This document shows positions 13,358 to 17,280 of a stretch of 17,280 bases of DNA, piece after piece. Numbering within the stretch: the stretch's first letter is position 1; each line of letters begins with the position of its first letter. The notes beneath the pieces were generated by a model, which saw only the letters and a list, made by a program, of their open reading frames with translations, did no database searches and was not told the DNA's origin. Source of the stretch: Candidatus Methanophagales archaeon (lineage in GTDB: Archaea; Halobacteriota; Syntropharchaeia; Alkanophagales; Methanospirareceae); NCBI GenBank assembly GCA_023131215.1, contig JAGLZV010000031.1, positions 1 through 17,280 on the forward strand, written 5' to 3'. A program made the translations under genes and the position numbers.

Positions 13358-14158
13358 TTAAGAAATTAAGATACCTCCATACCCGACAACACTTGACATT
13401 TCTCCAATGATGTCCCCGCTTGTTGCGTATTTTATCAATTTCCCTTCCTTTGCACCGAGTTTTTTCGTCGCATGCATCATCACGGCTATTGGACCAACAC
13501 CACATGCTGACGAGTTTCGCTCATATATTCTGCTGTAGAATTTTGCAACATCCAACTCTGCTATCGCGTCTATCACGTATTCATCTTTCTCTCTTGCTAT
13601 TCTGTCAGGTTCATAATGCGTGAAATCCGAGGATGCAATCACAACTACCTTTTTCTCAAATTTGGCAATCGTGTTGGCCAGGTCTTCTCCTATCTCCCTC
13701 GCTGTATCTTCATCGCTCAAACTCATACAGATGGGGACGAACTGGAAATTTTTATCAAAGAGGAATTGGAGAAAAGGGAGCTGAACTTCTATGGAATGCT
13801 CGTACTTATGCGCAGTTTCATCCACATCAATAATTCTTTTTGGCAGCGCATCCACAAAGGATTTGTCTACTTCCACTTCACCTAAGGGCGTTACCCATGT
13901 ATCCTCAGAAACAGCAATAAGCGAGCCTATACCTTGATGATTGGGTCCAAGAATGACGAAAGTATCAGCTCTCGGTAGCTTGGCATAGACATTCGCCGCT
14001 ACGCCTCCTGAATACATATATCCTGCATGGGGGACCACAGCTCCGAGAACATTCTCATTTTCTTCTCTCGTTACACCGGAGAAACATTCTCTCAGTTGTT
14101 TTTCCAAACTCGTTCTTTCTCCTTCATAAAAGGCACCCGCAACTGCCGCTCTTCTCAT
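13358..14158 (-). CDS. MEMO1 family protein (AmmeMemoRadiSam system protein B type)
   Basis: Encodes 266 residues of the MEMO family, related to class III extradiol dioxygenases. The conserved pocket residues are present: His44 in VVPHAGYMYSGG, His74 in GPNHQG, the SSDFTHYE segment, and Cys219 in SACGVGPI. Its reaction in archaea is not established. The ATG at 14158 begins at the family N-terminus (MRRAAVAGAFYEG) and is one base after the rpsB stop; the frame continues upstream into rpsB but that part is not family sequence. Coupling to rpsB is common in euryarchaea. A radical SAM gene of possibly related type lies far off at 1452. Confidence 0.92.
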   Translation of the reverse strand: MRRAAVAGAFYEGERTSLEKQLRECFSGVTREENENVLGAVVPHAGYMYSGGVAANVYAKLPRADTFVILGPNHQGIGSLIAVSEDTWVTPLGEVEVDKSFVDALPKRIIDVDETAHKYEHSIEVQLPFLQFLFDKNFQFVPICMSLSDEDTAREIGEDLANTIAKFEKKVVVIASSDFTHYEPDRIAREKDEYVIDAIAELDVAKFYSRIYERNSSACGVGPIAVMMHATKKLGAKEGKLIKYATSGDIIGEMSSVVGYGGILIS

Positions 14159-14159
14159 T

Positions 14160-14804
14160 TTATATCTCCGCTTCAAAATCCTCCACACCGTAATTGAAAA
14201 TGAACTCTTCCTCTTTACCACCTTCTTTACGATGCCTTTCCCTTAGCAGTTCCCTTGCAAGCAGCCAGTAAACGATGGCAAGCGCTTTTCTACCCTTATT
14301 ATTCGTGGGAATGATAAAGTCTATATCAGAGGTGGAATTGTTTGTGTCACATAGTGCCACGATAGGTATGCCGGTGCTCTCACCCTCCTTCAAAGCTTGC
14401 GCATCGGTCATTGGATCGGTCAAGACCAATATAGAAGGCTCATAGAAATACTCACATTCGGGATTCGTTAAAGTTCCGGGGATAAATCTCTCGACTATTG
14501 ACTTCGCTCCCGTCGCCTTAGCGAACATGCTCACGGGGTGATGCCCATATTCTCTCGCGGATACAACCAATATAGAGGAAGGCTCGTAATTTGCTAAAAA
14601 TCTCGCTGCTATCCTCAGCCTTGCATCCATAATTTCTACAGCCAACAAATACAACCCATCCGGTCTCGCTTGGTAAATGAATCGCTTCATATCGCCGGTT
14701 TTTTGCTGTGTTCCTATGTGAACACCACTTGCTAAGTAATCGGGACCTGGTATTAACGTATCCCCCATTTCCTCTTCCGCTTCATTTTCCTTTTCTTGTG
14801 CCAT
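14160..14804 (-). CDS. rpsB: 30S ribosomal protein S2
   Basis: Encodes 214 residues of small-subunit protein S2, archaeal type. Family segments: LASGVHIGTQQKTGDMKRFI, then ARPDGLYLLAVEIMDARLRIAARFL, FIPGTLTNPE, YEPSILVLTDP, IPIVALCDTNN and DFIIPTNNKGRKALAIVYWLLAREL. An acidic N-terminal extension (MAQEKENEAEEEMGD) precedes the core. It starts the minus-strand run rpsB-MEMO-RPA-associated; the next gene begins one base after its stop. It is divergent from ligA across about 116 bases. Confidence 0.95.
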   Translation of the reverse strand: MAQEKENEAEEEMGDTLIPGPDYLASGVHIGTQQKTGDMKRFIYQARPDGLYLLAVEIMDARLRIAARFLANYEPSSILVVSAREYGHHPVSMFAKATGAKSIVERFIPGTLTNPECEYFYEPSILVLTDPMTDAQALKEGESTGIPIVALCDTNNSTSDIDFIIPTNNKGRKALAIVYWLLARELLRERHRKEGGKEEEFIFNYGVEDFEAEI

Positions 14805-14920
14805 AGTTTTATTTGCCCTTTATCCCCTCATCTATCTCATTATCCACTCATCTATTTTCTATCTTCTTTATTCATATTATTTTTATCTGTCTAAGTTTTG
14901 AACTTATATATATTATAAAT
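14805..14920. promoter_or_regulatory. Divergent rpsB / ligA intergenic region
   Basis: These 116 AT-rich bases must hold the promoters of both genes. TTATATATA at about 14904-14912 lies just before the ligA ATG, too close for a normal TATA position unless transcription starts inside the gene. There is no strong ribosome site for either gene, so leaderless transcripts are likely. The left half (14820-14880) is a pyrimidine-rich CTCATCTAT-type repeat. Confidence 0.4.
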
Positions 14921-16966
14921 ATGAGCGGTGAAGGGGGAAAAAAAGTAGTAAAGCAATATATAGAGGATTTGAGGAAAAAGATACACTATCATAATTACAG
15001 ATACTATGTACTGAATGAGCCGGAGATATCAGATGCCGAATACGATAGACTATTTAAGGAGTTGGAGGAGCTCGAAAGCGAGTATCCGGAATTGATAACG
15101 CCTGATTCACCAACACAAAGGGTGGGAGCGAAGCCTCTGGAGGAGTTCGGCACATACGAACACAGCATACCCCTGCTAAGTTTGAATAGTGTTTCGGCCC
15201 AGAGCGATGTAAGAGATTTCGATGAGCGAGTGGGAAGGTTTCTTGGAATAGAGGAGGTAGAGGTAGAATACGTAGTGGAGCCAAAGATAGACGGGCTGGC
15301 TATGGAACTTGTATATGAGAACGGGGTTCTCTCCGTAGGAAGCACAAGAGGAGATGGAAAGACAGGAGAGGAGATAACACAGAATCTGAGGACGATAAAA
15401 ACAATACCACTGCGTATTTTTTCTGATGCTGATGCTGATGCTCCTCCACTACCTTTACTGGAAGTTAGGGGCGAGGTTTTCATGCCAGTGAGCAAATTCA
15501 AAGAGCTGAATGCGGAGTTAGGGGGAAAGGGGGAGAAGATGTTTGCGAACCCAAGGAATGCGGCTGCGGGATCTGTAAGGCAGTTAGACCCGAAGGTTAC
15601 TGCTTCTCGACCTCTTGATTTTTTTGCGTATGGTGTTGGTAGAGCAGAGGGTAAGGAGTTTTCAACGCAGTGGGAAGTATTGGATTATTTGCGAAGGATA
15701 GGGTTTAAGATAAGTCCCGTGATAAGGCGGTTTAAGGAGTTTGAGGACGTGATTAAATACCATGAGGAAGTGAAGGAGAGAAGGGATGAATTGGATTATG
15801 AGATTGATGGAATAGTGGTGAAGGTAAATAGCATAGAGCAACAAGACAGGTTGGGAACGATTTCGAGGAGTCCACGGTGGGCAATTGCATATAAGTTTCC
15901 AGCGAGAGAGGAGTTTACGAGGGTGAAGGATATAGTGGTGCAAGTAGGGCGAACTGGGGCATTAACTCCCGTTGCGGTATTAGAGCCAGTGCCAATAGCG
16001 GGGGTGACAGTAAGCAGAGCAACATTGCATAACGAAGATGAGTTGAGGAGGAAGGACGTGCGGATTGGCGATACAGTGGTGGTGGAAAGGGCAGGGGATG
16101 TTATACCAGAGGTTGTGAGTGTGATAAAATCGAAGAGGACGGGAGCGGAGAAAGAATTCAGGATGCCTGATAGATGTCCCGTCTGCGGTGCAGAGGTGAT
16201 GAAAGAGGGACCAATTGTAAGGTGTATTGGTGTTTCGTGCGAGGCGCAGTTAAAAGAAAGGATAAAACATTTCGCTTCGCTCCGTGCAATGGACATAGAA
16301 GGACTGGGTGAGAAAGTAATAGAACAGTTAGTGGATAGAAAAATGGTTTCGGATGCTACGGATTTGTTTTTCTTAACGAAAAGAGACCTTTTGAAGCTGG
16401 AAAGGATGGGCGACAAATTGGCACAGAACATATTGGATGCTCTCGAAAAGAGCAAGCATACTACTTTTTCTCGGCTCATTCATGCTCTGGGGATAAGACA
16501 CGTGGGTGAACATACTGCATCTTTGCTCGCCGATAATTTTGGAGACCTGGAATCGTTACGGAATGCGAGTTATGAAGAGTGGGTGAGCATACCGGAGATA
16601 GGACCAGAGGTAGCGAAAAGCATTCTTTTGTTCTTCGAGCAGGGGAGCACGAAGGAATTGTTGGATAAGTTGGAAAGGGCGGGAGTAAGTTATGAAAAGA
16701 AGGAAGCAGGGGTAGCAGAGGAAGAAGTGAGAAAGGTTCTGGAAGGAAAGACATTTGTGTTCACCGGGCGAATCTCTATGCCGAGAGAGGAGGCGAAGAG
16801 CATAGTAGAGCGGTTTGGAGGGAGAGTAGCATTGAGTGTGTCGAAGCGCACGGATTATGTAGTGGCGGGAGAAGAAGCGGGTTCTAAGTTAGAGAAGGCG
16901 AAGAAGCTTGGTGCGAAGATAATAGACGAGGAAGAGTTCAGGGAAATGGCGAAAGGGTTTAAGTGA
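14921..16966 (+). CDS. ligA: NAD-dependent DNA ligase, bacterial LigA type
   Basis: Encodes 681 residues, the full length of bacterial LigA, which seals nicks in DNA using NAD+. Domains in order: Ia NAD-binding helices (about 8-65, HYHNYRYYVLNEPEISDAEYD), the adenylation domain with catalytic Lys122 in EPKIDG, an OB domain, a zinc finger with Cys419, 422, 435 and 440, helix-hairpin-helix repeats (about 445-595), and a C-terminal BRCT domain (about 605-681, KTFVFTGRISMPREEA). The ATG at 14921 starts at the family N-terminus (MSGEGGKKVVKQYIEDL); the frame extends upstream over hydrophobic non-family sequence. Archaea normally use ATP-dependent ligases, so this is probably a bacterial transfer. 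All key residues are intact. Confidence 0.96.
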   Translation: MSGEGGKKVVKQYIEDLRKKIHYHNYRYYVLNEPEISDAEYDRLFKELEELESEYPELITPDSPTQRVGAKPLEEFGTYEHSIPLLSLNSVSAQSDVRDFDERVGRFLGIEEVEVEYVVEPKIDGLAMELVYENGVLSVGSTRGDGKTGEEITQNLRTIKTIPLRIFSDADADAPPLPLLEVRGEVFMPVSKFKELNAELGGKGEKMFANPRNAAAGSVRQLDPKVTASRPLDFFAYGVGRAEGKEFSTQWEVLDYLRRIGFKISPVIRRFKEFEDVIKYHEEVKERRDELDYEIDGIVVKVNSIEQQDRLGTISRSPRWAIAYKFPAREEFTRVKDIVVQVGRTGALTPVAVLEPVPIAGVTVSRATLHNEDELRRKDVRIGDTVVVERAGDVIPEVVSVIKSKRTGAEKEFRMPDRCPVCGAEVMKEGPIVRCIGVSCEAQLKERIKHFASLRAMDIEGLGEKVIEQLVDRKMVSDATDLFFLTKRDLLKLERMGDKLAQNILDALEKSKHTTFSRLIHALGIRHVGEHTASLLADNFGDLESLRNASYEEWVSIPEIGPEVAKSILLFFEQGSTKELLDKLERAGVSYEKKEAGVAEEEVRKVLEGKTFVFTGRISMPREEAKSIVERFGGRVALSVSKRTDYVVAGEEAGSKLEKAKKLGAKIIDEEEFREMAKGFK

Positions 16967-17011
16967 AGTAGCAACTGCTTAAATATTTCGGAAAGTAAAG
17001 AAAGGAGAGAA

Positions 17012-17143
17012 ATGAAGGGAGTTACCTTGGGGGATAGATGGGCAAAAGGAAAAAGCTTTTATATACCCTATAATGAACATATGTTGAAACTCTTCAGAAT
17101 AAAAATTAAGGATAAACGAGGAATAAATGATAGAACTTCTTGA
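17012..17143 (+). CDS. Small ORF, 43 aa, with Shine-Dalgarno
   Basis: ATG 17012 follows AAAGGAGAG (17001-17009) and encodes MKGVTLGDRWAKGKSF and on to RGINDRTS, basic, with no hydrophobic segment. It overlaps the first 17 bases of the NfeD-like gene in another frame and spans the TATA-like box at 17058-17065, so it may be a chance frame. No similarity is recognised. Confidence 0.25.
   Translation: MKGVTLGDRWAKGKSFYIPYNEHMLKLFRIKIKDKRGINDRTS
17058..17065 (+). promoter_or_regulatory. TATA box upstream of NfeD-like gene
   Basis: TTTATATA, preceded by AAAAAGC as a purine-rich BRE-like stretch. It would start transcription near 17088, leaving a leader of about 40 bases with GAGGA before the ATG at 17127. 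The spacing is consistent with an archaeal promoter. Confidence 0.5.
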
Positions 17144-17280
17144 TACGTGGTTATGGGCTGCATTTGTGGTTTTTGGTCTCTTGATGATTCTTTTAGAGTT
17201 GTTTATAGGAGTGGAGACAGGTTTTGATCTTGTGATGCTTGGCTCTGCGCTGATATTGGGTGGTCTCCTGACAAGTTTTG
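17127..17280 (+). CDS. NfeD-like membrane protein, N-terminal part (cut by window end)
   Basis: Only the first 51 codons are present. ATG 17127 follows GAGGA (17118-17122). The protein opens MIELLDTWLWAAFVVFGLLM, a first membrane helix, then LLELFIGVETGFDLVMLGSA and a second hydrophobic stretch with glycines. This resembles archaeal NfeD-type proteins, which sit beside stomatin/SPFH genes and help in membrane protein quality control. The short length makes the family call tentative. Confidence 0.55.
   Translation, partial: MIELLDTWLWAAFVVFGLLMILLELFIGVETGFDLVMLGSALILGGLLTSF

Noticed and set aside
15796..16479. 227-residue open frame antisense to ligA
   Set aside because: It lies wholly opposite the zinc-finger and OB part of an intact LigA; composition is that of a shadow frame.
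1..17280. tRNA or rRNA genes
   Set aside because: No cloverleaf with TTCGA-type T arm and matching acceptor stem, and no rRNA-like conserved stretch, was noticed on either strand by eye.

Overview
The window looks like chromosomal DNA of a methanogen-related euryarchaeon. It carries an archaeal membrane-lipid gene (glycerol-1-phosphate dehydrogenase), an archaeal-type rpsB followed by a MEMO-family gene, a UPF0179 gene, an archaeal RPA-associated protein and a methanogenesis-marker-12-like gene. A bacterial-type NAD-dependent DNA ligase and the 3' end of a group II intron sit in the same window. That mix would fit an ANME-1/Methanophagales-like or related anaerobic lineage, but the sequence alone does not prove the lineage.

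Layout. Positions 1-137 are the last bases of a group II intron (domains V and VI). A GMC-type FAD oxidoreductase (minus) and a radical SAM protein (plus) follow, divergently transcribed. From about 2,490 to 8,990 lies an accessory island. It holds secreted or membrane-anchored proteins built from a few modules that recur in new combinations: a signal peptide with HTH-like repeats, a one-TM anchor with a small beta domain, and pre-peptidase C-terminal (PPC)-like beta domains. The rest of the window is mostly core archaeal genes on the minus strand: marker 12, vapC/vapB, UPF0179, egsA, an RPA-associated protein, MEMO and rpsB. ligA is divergent from rpsB on the plus strand. The window ends in the first codons of an NfeD-like membrane protein.

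The main novelty is the island. It is bounded by a perfect 91-bp direct repeat (2392-2482 and 8895-8985), which is the 3' end of the radical SAM gene including its C-terminal four-cysteine motif. The left copy completes the radical SAM gene. The right copy is fused in frame to a secreted-protein gene and replaces the rest of that protein. Inside the island, one 597-bp stretch occurs twice at a constant 2,900-bp offset with no indel, and a third, 5'-truncated copy lies between them. Two of the secreted genes have homologous upstream small ORFs and a shared hairpin in front of them. One membrane-anchor gene and the PPC gene after it are in the same frame, separated by a single TGA. Together these suggest a recently shuffled surface-protein locus inserted between a radical SAM gene and a marker-12 gene that would otherwise converge.
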